NCBI GenBank assembly: GCA_964585895.1
Contig: CAZPFP010000017.1
Coordinates: forward strand, 1-13,878
DNA from: CAZPFP01 sp964585895
GTDB taxonomy: Bacteria; Patescibacteriota; Microgenomatia; PFEM01; JAHIFH01
Direction of reading: 5' to 3'
Length of the DNA stretch: 13,878 nucleotides
The notes under the pieces: model-generated
What the model was told of the DNA's origin: nothing
What the model saw: only the letters and a program-made list of their open reading frames with translations
Database searches by the model: none
Part shown: piece by piece, positions 6,664-12,559 of the stretch
Position numbering within the stretch: the stretch's first letter is position 1
Layout: each line of letters begins with the position of its first letter
Position numbers and translations under genes: made by a program

Positions 6664-6686
6664 ACTGCTAGAAATAGCAGTTTTTT
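6664..6686 (+). terminator. GAAA-tetraloop hairpin with T tract at the predicted transcript 5' end
   Basis: ACTGCTA (6664-6670) pairs with TAGCAGT (6675-6681) across a GAAA tetraloop, followed by five more T. It has the form of an intrinsic terminator for read-through from upstream. Transcripts from the adjacent promoter would carry it as a 5'-terminal hairpin instead. Confidence 0.65.
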
Positions 6687-6809
6687 GAAAAAACAGACTC
6701 AATGTTCTAATAGCAACTAACGCTAAAAAGAAAAAGTCTGATTAACATATTCAGTTTTGTTCGCCTCTGTGCGGGCTTCGCACTTTGAAAAGCGAAGGAG
6801 GGATAAGAG
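6687..6809 (+). promoter_or_regulatory. Structured leader with two competing hairpins near the ribosome binding site
   Basis: CAGACT (6694-6699) pairs with AGTCTG (6735-6740), enclosing a small TAGC/GCTA stem. GTGCG (6769-6773) pairs with CGCAC (6779-6783). The segment CTTCGC (6776-6781) can instead pair with GCGAAG (6792-6797), which abuts GGAGGG of the Shine-Dalgarno. The last two pairings exclude each other, an arrangement seen in translational switches. No known riboswitch class is recognised. Confidence 0.45.
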
Positions 6810-6995
6810 ATGTGTGAGTTCCTATCTTTTTGGTATGTAGCATCCGGTATGGGATTGGAAGCAGTATTTAATGCGATTGGAGACCTCATACTTTGGGGAT
6901 ATGCCTTGTTTATTCTTTTCATTATATTGGTGAACTTGGGCTATGTAATCATGGTCTTTGTCGGGAAGATAATAGGTAAGGATTTGAGTTACTAA
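6810..6995 (+). CDS. 61-residue small membrane protein, unknown
   Basis: No family is recognised. The protein begins MCEFLSFWYVASGMGLEAVF and has a long hydrophobic stretch at about residues 23-52 that could form one long or two short membrane helices. A KIIGKDLSY tail would be cytoplasmic by charge. The start is supported by AAGGAGGG about 8 nt upstream of the ATG, one of the better ribosome sites in the window. The opening MC(D/E)F resembles the membrane protein at 6240, but the rest does not align by eye. It is the only convincing gene inside the repeat-bounded segment. Confidence 0.6.
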   Translation: MCEFLSFWYVASGMGLEAVFNAIGDLILWGYALFILFIILVNLGYVIMVFVGKIIGKDLSY

Positions 6996-7066
6996 TGATC
7001 TTGGCCTGTAGAATCACACAATCCCTAATGAAAAGCGGCAACAATGAACCCTAATCAGCTAATAGA

Positions 7067-7099
7067 AGCTGACATCGCTAGTCGCAGCGATGGCTGGTT
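7067..7099 (+). terminator. Candidate terminator after the 61-codon gene
   Basis: CATCGCT (7073-7079) pairs with AGCGATG (7086-7092), extended by AGC/GCT across a 3-nt bulge, and GGTTTT follows. The T tract is short, so the call is moderate. From here to the second repeat (7100-7222) the sequence is T- and A-rich and I see no gene in it. Confidence 0.4.
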
Positions 7100-7222
7100 T
7101 TCCAGACAGGGGTTCTTTATTTTTTTGGAAGAAATTATATATTTCCCTTTCTATCCTTCAACTTTTCAACATTTAAATAAACATTCTCCAACGTCAAAGA
7201 AATCAAAACTGAAAGCAAGGCG

Positions 7223-7249
7223 AACCTTCTCTAGGAATCCTATATAAAA
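7223..7249 (+). repeat. Direct repeat copy 2 (27 nt, right boundary)
   Basis: This is the second copy of the repeat at 6587-6613, identical over the first 20 nt and differing at two of the next seven. It ends 3 nt before the comM extended -10 and so occupies the position of a -35 region. Confidence 0.9.
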
Positions 7250-7252
7250 ATT

Positions 7253-7261
7253 TGTTATTAT
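7253..7261 (+). promoter_or_regulatory. comM promoter (extended -10), leaderless
   Basis: TG T TATTAT at 7253-7261 ends 7 nt before the comM ATG. Transcription would begin at or next to the A of the start codon. No Shine-Dalgarno is present. The -35 position falls in the direct repeat. Confidence 0.65.
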
Positions 7262-7268
7262 TTAATTA

Positions 7269-8798
7269 ATGCTTGCCAAAGTTACTTCTGGGGCTACGAT
7301 TGGGCTTAATTCTGTTCCGGTCATTGTTGAGGTTGATATTACTAAGAGAGGGTTGCCTTCTTTTACCATCGTTGGTCTACCTAATAAAGCCATTGAAGAA
7401 GCAAAGCATCGAGTCCGAGCCGCCATCAAGAATTCTGGGGCTGACTTTCCCAGTCATCGGATTACGGTTAATTTAGCTCCTGCCAATTTACCTAAGGAGG
7501 GTCCGGCTTATGATTTACCGATTGCTTTAGGTTTATTGATGGCTGATGGCCAGATAAGAGCTGATTTAACCGACGCCCTAGTTTTGGGCGAGCTTTCTTT
7601 AGACGGGTCCCTTCGTCATACCAACGGTATTTTACCTATGACTTTGCTCGCTAAAGAAAAAAAGAAGAAGAAAATTTATCTTCCTGAAACTGATGCTAAA
7701 GAGGCGGCGATTGTAGAAGGAGTTAAAATTTATCCGGTCAAATCTTTGTTGGCTCTTGTTAACCATTTGACAGATGTTGAAATAATTTCTCCTCAGCCTC
7801 ATCTTGGTTTCCAATCTTTAGCAGATAATTTTGAAGCCGAATTTGACATGGCAGAGATAAAAGGCCAAGAGCATGTTAAGCGGGCTTTGGAAATTGTTGC
7901 TGCTGGTGGACATAATGTTTTTATGAAAGGTGTTCCCGGAGCCGGCAAAACGATGCTCGCGCGGGCTTTGCCCGGCATTTTGCCTGATTTGATTGAAGAC
8001 GAAGCTTTGGAGGTAACCAAAATCTATTCCATTACCGGCAACCTGCCCCCAGGCGCTTCGGTTGTCAGCCAGCGTCCTTTTCGGGCGCCTCATCATACCA
8101 CTTCCAGAATTGGTTTGATTGGTGGGGGAAGTCGGTTGATGCCCGGAGAGATTTCTCTTGCTCACCGCGGTGTTCTTTTTCTGGATGAATTTCCCGAATT
8201 TCCTCGCCATGTTTTAGAATCATTGCGCCAACCAATGGAGGATGGAATTGTTCAAATTTCTCGAGCCGCGGGGACGGTTAAATATCCAGCTCAATTTATT
8301 TTAGTGGCGGCCGCCAATCCCTGCCCCTGTGGTTATCTAGGCGATGAGAAAAGACAATGTCGTTGCTCTCCTAGTCAAATTATTCGTTACCAGAAGCGTC
8401 TTTCCGGACCCCTTTTAGACAGAATTGACCTTCATGCTGAGGTGCCGGCCGTGAAAGTGGAGAAGTTGACCGGAGAAGGTATCGTGGGTGAAGAATCAGT
8501 CAGTATCAGAAAGCGTGTTCAAAAAGCTCGAGATTTGCAAAGAAGAAGATTCAAAGACACGAAGATTAAGTCCAATGCGGAAATGCAAACCCAAGATATT
8601 AGGAAATACTGTCCCTTGGATAATGAAAGCTTGAATCTTCTTCGTCAAGCAGTTTCCCAAATGAATTTGACCGCTCGTTCTTATTATCGAGTGATTAAGT
8701 TAGCCCGAACGATTGCTGATTTAGGGGGTGAAGGAAAGATTATTGTTTCCCACCTTGCTGAGGCGCTTCAATACCGTCCCAAAGAACAAATCTTTTAG
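7269..8798 (+). CDS. comM: YifB/ComM family Mg-chelatase-like AAA+ ATPase
   Basis: ComM-family proteins are hexameric AAA+ helicases that promote branch migration when incoming DNA is integrated during natural transformation. The 509-residue protein is full length. The N-terminal ChlI-like domain starts MLAKVTSGATIGL and contains IVGLPNKAIEEAKHRVRAAI and ITVNLAPANLPKEGPAYDLPIALG. Walker A is GVPGAGKT at about residues 221-228 and Walker B is GVLFLDEFPEF at about 301-311. The family Cys motif NPCPCGYLGDEKRQCRCS follows, then sensor-region RLSGPLLDRIDLH and a C-terminal Mg-chelatase domain ending HLAEALQYR. No other competence gene is in the window. Co-regulation with neighbours is not evident, since comM has its own promoter and terminator. 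Confidence 0.93.
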   Translation: MLAKVTSGATIGLNSVPVIVEVDITKRGLPSFTIVGLPNKAIEEAKHRVRAAIKNSGADFPSHRITVNLAPANLPKEGPAYDLPIALGLLMADGQIRADLTDALVLGELSLDGSLRHTNGILPMTLLAKEKKKKKIYLPETDAKEAAIVEGVKIYPVKSLLALVNHLTDVEIISPQPHLGFQSLADNFEAEFDMAEIKGQEHVKRALEIVAAGGHNVFMKGVPGAGKTMLARALPGILPDLIEDEALEVTKIYSITGNLPPGASVVSQRPFRAPHHTTSRIGLIGGGSRLMPGEISLAHRGVLFLDEFPEFPRHVLESLRQPMEDGIVQISRAAGTVKYPAQFILVAAANPCPCGYLGDEKRQCRCSPSQIIRYQKRLSGPLLDRIDLHAEVPAVKVEKLTGEGIVGEESVSIRKRVQKARDLQRRRFKDTKIKSNAEMQTQDIRKYCPLDNESLNLLRQAVSQMNLTARSYYRVIKLARTIADLGGEGKIIVSHLAEALQYRPKEQIF

Positions 8799-8800
8799 TA

Positions 8801-8835
8801 AAGGAACCCAACCCCCTTGAGGAGCTGGGTTTCTT
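8801..8835. terminator. Hairpin between convergent comM and DUF5679 genes
   Basis: AAGGAACCCA (8801-8810) pairs with TGGGTTTCTT (8826-8835) over 10 bp with one G-U pair, beginning 2 nt after the comM stop. There is no long T tract on either strand, so it may end comM transcription weakly or protect the mRNA 3' end. Confidence 0.6.
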
Positions 8836-8860
8836 GGGAATCAGTTTTTGGAGAGGAGAT

Positions 8861-9007
8861 TTAAGCTCCAATCCTGAACATAGTTGTCCCACAAGTTTCA
8901 CAAACCGCTTTTCTAGCTGGTTTGCCGTTCTTCATGGTCACTTTCTCAATGTTCTTACCCTTTTTTTTGGCGCGGCACTTAACACAATAAAACATTATAT
9001 CTGCCAT
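8861..9007 (-). CDS. DUF5679 zinc-ribbon-like protein, 48 residues
   Basis: This short gene encodes a DUF5679-type protein. It begins MADIMFYCVKCRAKKK, continues with KVTMKNGKPARKAVC and ends CETCGTTMFRIGA. Two CxxC pairs (C8/C11 and C36/C39) form an evident zinc ribbon, and the central MKNGKPA motif is the family hallmark. The function of the family is unknown; the small basic form would suit nucleic-acid or ribosome contact, which is inference. AGGAGGTGA ends 10 nt upstream of the ATG at 9005-9007 and supports the start. It lies 70 nt downstream of the next minus-strand gene. Confidence 0.88.
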   Translation of the reverse strand: MADIMFYCVKCRAKKKGKNIEKVTMKNGKPARKAVCETCGTTMFRIGA

Positions 9008-9077
9008 AATTTTCTTTCACCTCCTCTCTATTTAATTTAAATATTTTTTTATTTTCGGGCAGGGGAAATTTTCAAGC

Positions 9078-9368
9078 CTACCTTAAAGCTAAGTATAGCA
9101 TGAATTCGAGGCTAATGACAATTAAGCTAAGAGTTAGAGTTTTAGCTAAGTCATGCCTGATTAGCTTGTGGTCAAAAGAAATGATGGAAATATCGGTCTT
9201 TTCTTGTGGACGCGCCTGTTTAGTCTCAGTTTTAAGTGTTTTGGAAATTGCCTCTTGACTAGGTTTGGCTTTTTTGCTTGTTGAAGGAGGAAGGGAGGTT
9301 TTTTGGGCAAGTTCTCTTTTGAGTTGGAGAATGATTTTATCTTGCCTGGTTTTTCGTTTCTTGGCCAT
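9078..9368 (-). CDS. Small basic protein with C-terminal membrane segment, unknown
   Basis: The 96-residue protein starts MAKKRKTRQDKIILQLKREL, a highly basic helical segment. A low-complexity Lys/Ser/Thr/Pro/Gln-rich middle follows (about 23-60). The C-terminal part FDHKLIRHDLAKTLTLSLIV runs into a single hydrophobic helix ending at the stop. This suggests a tail-anchored protein with a positively charged cytoplasmic side, perhaps contacting nucleic acid or ribosomes. No named family is recognised; similar short proteins occur in Patescibacteria as far as I recall. The ATG at 9366-9368 is preferred over the upstream ATG at 9407, because a full promoter lies between them and leads straight to the inner start. 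Confidence 0.65.
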   Translation of the reverse strand: MAKKRKTRQDKIILQLKRELAQKTSLPPSTSKKAKPSQEAISKTLKTETKQARPQEKTDISIISFDHKLIRHDLAKTLTLSLIVISLEFMLYLALR

Positions 9369-9378
9369 AGACGGGATT

Positions 9379-9407
9379 AGATTAGCATAAGTTAGCACCA
9401 AATTCAA
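9379..9407 (-). promoter_or_regulatory. Minus-strand promoter, leaderless type
   Basis: Read on the minus strand, TTGAAT (9407-9402), a 17-nt spacer and TAATCT (9384-9379) with an upstream TGC form a complete extended -10 promoter. The -10 ends 10 nt before the ATG at 9368, and no Shine-Dalgarno is present. Confidence 0.65.
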
Positions 9408-9485
9408 GCATCCATTTCAGGGTAGTTTTATAATTTTGGGTATAAAAGGTTTCAATAATCTAAATAACTGACTTATACTATAGGA

Positions 9486-9514
9486 TTGACATTTAATCAT
9501 TTTTATGATAAGCT
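9486..9514 (+). promoter_or_regulatory. Promoter upstream of the small secreted protein gene
   Basis: TTGACA (9486-9491) and TAAGCT (9509-9514) are separated by 17 nt, and TGA precedes the -10. The predicted leader, about 9521-9613, is roughly 90 nt. It includes a small hairpin followed by TCTTTTTT (AGGCG/CGTCT region, 9531-9556) that could attenuate transcription. Upstream, 9408-9485 shows nothing else recognisable. Confidence 0.55.
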
Positions 9515-9613
9515 GAAACACATTAATAAGGCGTGACCGAGTAGCGTCTTTTTTATTAAGTACATTGACGTTTCTGTCGGCGGAGAAAAAGTAAGAAGAA
9601 AGGAATGATTGAA

Positions 9614-9916
9614 ATGAGAAGAAAAATAAGAGCATCTCACTTTTTGATCTTGTTCGGTGTTTTTCTTGCGCTAGTTTGCACACTGTTATCTTATGTGTCA
9701 CTCTCCCCAAAGGAAGTTTCCGTTTCCGTTTCTGATTGTTATTACGGCCAGGACGGCTGGACGTTTTGCAATGAGAGCGGGGGAAATGTCAGAGTTCGAC
9801 ATTACGAAGTGCACATCGAGACCATTTGGATTGGAACGGAATCGAGTCTGGAATACGCAGGATATTCCTTAAGGTATCAGCCACCAAATCTGTATGTTCG
9901 TGACAAACTCCGCTAA
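9614..9916 (+). CDS. Small secreted or membrane-anchored protein, unknown
   Basis: No family is recognised. The 100-residue protein has a basic N terminus (MRRKIRASH) and one hydrophobic segment at about residues 9-29, matching a signal or anchor. The remaining roughly 70 residues are polar and strand-rich, with two Cys in DCYYGQDGWTFCNESGG that could form an extracytoplasmic disulfide, and many aromatic residues. An in-frame ATG at 9605 exists, but AAGGA sits directly against it. The same AAGGA is 9 nt from the ATG at 9614, so that start is preferred. It is an isolated unit with its own promoter and terminator. Confidence 0.6.
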   Translation: MRRKIRASHFLILFGVFLALVCTLLSYVSLSPKEVSVSVSDCYYGQDGWTFCNESGGNVRVRHYEVHIETIWIGTESSLEYAGYSLRYQPPNLYVRDKLR

Positions 9917-9940
9917 CTTATTCCGCCTGACATGCAACAT

Positions 9941-9988
9941 GCCTCCTTAGTAGTTAATTGCCGTGACGAAAAGGAGGCGCTTTTTTTT
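9941..9988 (+). terminator. Intrinsic terminator with long loop
   Basis: GCCTCCTT (9941-9948) pairs with AAGGAGGC (9971-9978), leaving a 22-nt loop, followed by GC and eight T. It lies 24 nt after the small secreted gene. The remaining gap to the next gene (9989-10027) shows nothing else before the promoter. Confidence 0.75.
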
Positions 9989-10027
9989 GAAAATTAACCT
10001 TGGAGCGGATTTAAAACAACTTACCGA

Positions 10028-10056
10028 TTGACACTAAAGCTTCTACAAATTAAAAT
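10028..10056 (+). promoter_or_regulatory. Promoter of the DUF4446-DUF3048 operon, leaderless
   Basis: A consensus TTGACA (10028-10033), an exact 17-nt spacer and TAAAAT (10051-10056) form the best -35/-10 pair in the window. The -10 ends 9 nt before the ATG at 10066, so the mRNA would have almost no leader. The AAGG just before the ATG is too close to serve as a Shine-Dalgarno. Confidence 0.75.
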
Positions 10057-10065
10057 CAAGTAAGG

Positions 10066-10539
10066 ATGTTACTCAATTTTGACCAGATTCTGATTATTAT
10101 CATTGGTGTTCTTATTGTTTGGCTAACAGCCTTAAGTGTTCTCTTTTATAATTTTTATTCTTCTTTACGCAAGTTGACTAAGGGTATTACTAAGAAAGAC
10201 TTGAAAACAGTTTTAGAGAAACTCCTTAAAGATTTTGACAAACAAACCGAGCAAATCGAGAAACTCATCAAAATTGCAGATGAATTAGAGAAGGATAATT
10301 TGTATAATATTCAAAAGGTTGGTTTGGTACGTTATAATCCTTTTGCAGAGACTGGCGGCGATCAGAGTTTTTGTTTATCATTATTAGACGGTAAAGATAG
10401 TGGTTTGGTTATTTCCAGTTTGCACAGCCGAGATACAACCAGAATCTATGCCAAGCCAGTAGCAAAAGGCAAAGCCGCGGGTTATGATTTATCAGCAGAG
10501 GAAAAACAAGCGATTAAAAGAGCTAACAAGCTAAAATGA
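10066..10539 (+). CDS. DUF4446 family protein
   Basis: The 157-residue protein has one N-terminal membrane helix (about residues 8-30). A charged coiled-coil-like segment follows (about 35-75, rich in Lys, Leu and Glu). The conserved DUF4446 core is then seen as KVGLVRYNPFAETGGDQSFCLSLLD, LVISSLHSRDTTRIYAKPV and the final LSAEEKQAIKRA. The function is unknown; the family is common in Firmicutes near sporulation or chromosome genes and in Patescibacteria. It overlaps the DUF3048 gene through ATGA, so the two are probably translationally coupled. Confidence 0.85.
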   Translation: MLLNFDQILIIIIGVLIVWLTALSVLFYNFYSSLRKLTKGITKKDLKTVLEKLLKDFDKQTEQIEKLIKIADELEKDNLYNIQKVGLVRYNPFAETGGDQSFCLSLLDGKDSGLVISSLHSRDTTRIYAKPVAKGKAAGYDLSAEEKQAIKRANKLK

Positions 10540-11702
10540 TATTGAATAAACAAAAATTAATTCCTATTCTTATTGGCGGTTTAGTTTTATATTTTATTTC
10601 CACCGGGGTTTCTTATGCTGCTTTTCGCTTTTTGATTGGACCGGTGGCTCCCGGTTTAATTTCTCCCCTTCTCGTGGAAGAAGCCAGATCGAAAGTTGAT
10701 TTAACGGCTCCCAAAACCGAAGCCTGTCCTCTCAATGGCAAGATGTTTACCAAAGGAGAAAAGACGATTTGGGAAAAACGGCGCCCTCTAACGGTGATGA
10801 TTGAAAATCATGCTGATGCTCGACCCCAATCAGGCCTTTCTAAAGCTGATATTGTTTATGAAGCGGTGGCTGAAGGGGGGATTACTCGCTTTTTGGCGGT
10901 TTTTTACTGTGGGGCGGCGGCAGAGGATTTTACTATTGGTCCGGTTCGCTCTGCTAGGACTTATTATTTGGACTTTGCTTCTGAATATGGTGACTATCCT
11001 CTCTATGCTCATGTAGGCGGCGCTAATAAGCCAGGAAAAGCCAATGCTTTGGGGCAAATTGGCGATTATGGTTGGCTAGGAAAGGGGAATGATATGAATC
11101 AATTCTCTTTGGGTTTTCCTACTTTTTGGCGGGACTATGAACGATTAGGTCATCCGGTCGCCACTGAGCACACGATGTATACCACGGCCGACAAGCTCTA
11201 TGAAGTGGCTCATCAACGAGGTCTTGATGCTAAAGATGATGAGGGGAATAAATGGGATGAAGATTGGCAATCTTGGCAATTTAAAGATGATGCCTCAGAG
11301 AAAGGCAACGTAGATAAAATTGAGTTTAATTTCTGGAGTGGTTATCAAGAATATCAAGCTACTTGGCAATATAATTCAGAGAGCAATCAATATCTTCGCT
11401 TTAATGGTGGTCAATCTCACCAAGATTTAAATAATGATGAACAATTAAAAGCAAAAGTGGTTATTGTCCAGTTTATGAAAGAAACAGGCCCGATTGACGA
11501 ACTGAAACATTTGCTCTATGCCACCACTGGTACAGGTAAAGCTTTGATTTTCCAGGATGGGCAGGCAACTCAAGCAACTTGGAGCAAAGCCAAACGCCAG
11601 GATAGGACAATCTTCAATGATTCTAAGGGGAAAGAGATTAAGCTGAATAAAGGTCCGGTTTGGATTGAGATTGTTCCTGCTGGCAAGGAAGTTAATTACT
11701 AA
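10536..11702 (+). CDS. DUF3048 domain-containing exported protein (YerB-like)
   Basis: The 388-residue protein has an N-terminal hydrophobic segment (about 9-30) with no lipobox Cys, so it is probably membrane-anchored and faces outward. The N-terminal DUF3048 domain is clear from PLTVMIENHADARPQSGLSKADIVYE, EGGITRFLAVFY and IGPVRSARTYYLDFASEYG. A second domain carries the conserved KVVIVQF and a Gly/Lys-rich end with WSKAKRQDRTIF. The family, named after YerB of Bacillus subtilis, has no settled function. Its ATG overlaps the DUF4446 stop, and 18 nt separate its stop from the next gene. Confidence 0.88.
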   Translation: MILNKQKLIPILIGGLVLYFISTGVSYAAFRFLIGPVAPGLISPLLVEEARSKVDLTAPKTEACPLNGKMFTKGEKTIWEKRRPLTVMIENHADARPQSGLSKADIVYEAVAEGGITRFLAVFYCGAAAEDFTIGPVRSARTYYLDFASEYGDYPLYAHVGGANKPGKANALGQIGDYGWLGKGNDMNQFSLGFPTFWRDYERLGHPVATEHTMYTTADKLYEVAHQRGLDAKDDEGNKWDEDWQSWQFKDDASEKGNVDKIEFNFWSGYQEYQATWQYNSESNQYLRFNGGQSHQDLNNDEQLKAKVVIVQFMKETGPIDELKHLLYATTGTGKALIFQDGQATQATWSKAKRQDRTIFNDSKGKEIKLNKGPVWIEIVPAGKEVNY

Positions 11703-11720
11703 AGCCTGCCCGGAAATACC

Positions 11721-12311
11721 GTGCTAAAAGACTTAATGGTTTCCAAAGTCCGGGTGAAACTCCTTCAGACGTTTCTTTATCAGCCTGATGAAATTTTTTA
11801 TGTTCGCCAATTAGTGAGAAAGATTGATGAGGAAATTAATGCCGTTCGTCGAGAATTGTCCCGGATGGAGAGAGCTAATATGGTAAAAAAGGAACCACGG
11901 GGCAATCGGCTTTATTACTATTTCAATCGCGACCATCCTCTTTATGAAGAATTGCTGGCAATGGTTCATAAGACCGTTGGTTTGGGCAGGGCGATTATTA
12001 AAAATAAGTCAAAATTGGGAAGAGTGAAATTGGCGATGTTTTCCGGACGTTTCGCCCGTCGCTTGCCTATTGAAGAGGGCGGCGTTGACCTTTTGTTGGT
12101 AGGCGATATCAACATCCAGGCTTTGGCTAAATTGGTGCGGGTTGAAGAAGCCAAGTTGAATAAGGAGATTAACTACACGGTCATGACTGGGGATGAGTTT
12201 AATTTTCGCAAAAAAAGACGTGATCCCTTTTTACAAAGCATTCTCTTAGGTTCAAGGATAATGATTATTGGTGACCAAGAAGATCTGGTGAAAAAGTACG
12301 GAGAGGAATAA
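11721..12311 (+). CDS. Winged-helix regulator fused to a nucleotidyltransferase-like domain
   Basis: The 196-residue protein starts with a winged helix-turn-helix (about residues 1-75): SKVRVKLLQTFLYQPDEIFYVRQLVRKI, then INAVRRELSRMERANMVKKEPRGNR and the wing LYYYF. The second half resembles the MNT-type nucleotidyltransferase fold (about 95-190), but the usual GS...DxD active site reads MFSGRFARRLPIEEGGVDLLLVGD, with one Asp at the expected site. It may therefore be a binding domain without catalysis. Such fusions occur in archaea and Patescibacteria. GTG at 11721 is taken as start, since MLKDLMVSKVRV matches the usual opening; ATG at 11736 is an alternative. No good Shine-Dalgarno is seen, so it probably depends on read-through from DUF3048. 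Confidence 0.75.
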   Translation: MLKDLMVSKVRVKLLQTFLYQPDEIFYVRQLVRKIDEEINAVRRELSRMERANMVKKEPRGNRLYYYFNRDHPLYEELLAMVHKTVGLGRAIIKNKSKLGRVKLAMFSGRFARRLPIEEGGVDLLLVGDINIQALAKLVRVEEAKLNKEINYTVMTGDEFNFRKKRRDPFLQSILLGSRIMIIGDQEDLVKKYGEE

Positions 12312-12316
12312 AACAC

Positions 12317-12346
12317 CTGACAGGGTCGGACCCTGTCACCTATAGT
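12317..12346 (+). promoter_or_regulatory. Promoter of the abrB-secD unit
   Basis: CTGACA (12317-12322), an 18-nt spacer and TATAGT (12341-12346) precede the ATG at 12353 by 6 nt. The transcript would be leaderless or nearly so. The palindrome at 12318-12338 covers the -35 and most of the spacer. Confidence 0.6.
12318..12338. repeat. Perfect 10-bp-arm palindrome over the promoter, operator candidate
   Basis: TGACAGGGTC and GACCCTGTCA flank one central G, giving a perfect GC-rich inverted repeat in an AT-rich gap. There is no T tract after it, so it is not an intrinsic terminator. Its position suggests an operator, perhaps for the AbrB-type protein it precedes. A dispersed genomic repeat is the alternative. 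Confidence 0.8.
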
Positions 12347-12352
12347 CTAAAG

Positions 12353-12559
12353 ATGGGCAAACAAAAAATTATTAGAACCGGCAATAGTTTAGCGGTAACC
12401 ATCCCTTCGGATTTTGTTAAGACCGTGGGAGTCAAAGCGGGTCAAATAGTCCAGGTTAAAATAGAACCGGAAACTGGTAAAGTGAGTTATATTTTCTCGG
12501 GTAGTCGTCAGCTTCCTCTGGCTTCCAATTTCACCAAAAGGAGAAGAGTTAAGAGATGA
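12353..12559 (+). CDS. SpoVT/AbrB-type DNA-binding protein
   Basis: The 68-residue protein has a swapped-hairpin AbrB/MazE-type domain in residues 1-45: KIIRTGNSLAVTIPSDFVKTVGVKAGQIVQV. These proteins bind DNA as dimers and often act as regulators or as antitoxins. The C terminus ends in a basic KRRRVKR. No toxin gene is adjacent: its partner is secD, whose ATG overlaps its stop through ATGA. A role in controlling its own unit, and so secD, is inferred from that coupling and from the palindrome in its promoter. The start is supported by the promoter 6 nt upstream. Confidence 0.88.
   Translation: MGKQKIIRTGNSLAVTIPSDFVKTVGVKAGQIVQVKIEPETGKVSYIFSGSRQLPLASNFTKRRRVKR

Larger units (their letters stand above)
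6587..7249 (+). other. Repeat-bounded segment with one small gene, possible inserted cassette
   Basis: One copy of the 27-nt repeat plus the 609 nt after it (636-bp period) separates the three-helix membrane gene from comM. Inside are an extended -10 promoter, a hairpin with T tract, a structured leader, a 61-codon gene with strong Shine-Dalgarno and a downstream hairpin. That is a complete self-contained transcription unit. No transposase, integrase or terminal inverted repeat is seen. The segment could be an inserted cassette, the product of a local duplication followed by decay, or two functional copies of a shared regulatory site. Confidence 0.35.

Noticed and set aside
6664..6681. GCTAGAAATAGC resembles the tetraloop of engineered CRISPR guide scaffolds
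   Set aside because: Only the GAAA-capped short stem is shared. There is no repeat array, cas gene or tracrRNA-like continuation, and GAAA loops are common in terminators.
7044..7247. A 67-codon open frame after the 61-codon small membrane gene
   Set aside because: It has no Shine-Dalgarno or close promoter, overlaps the candidate terminator hairpin and the second direct repeat, and its composition does not look like a folded protein.
9417..9710. A 97-codon minus-strand frame
   Set aside because: It runs antisense over the TTGACA promoter and the start of the small secreted gene, and has no ribosome site or recognisable domain.
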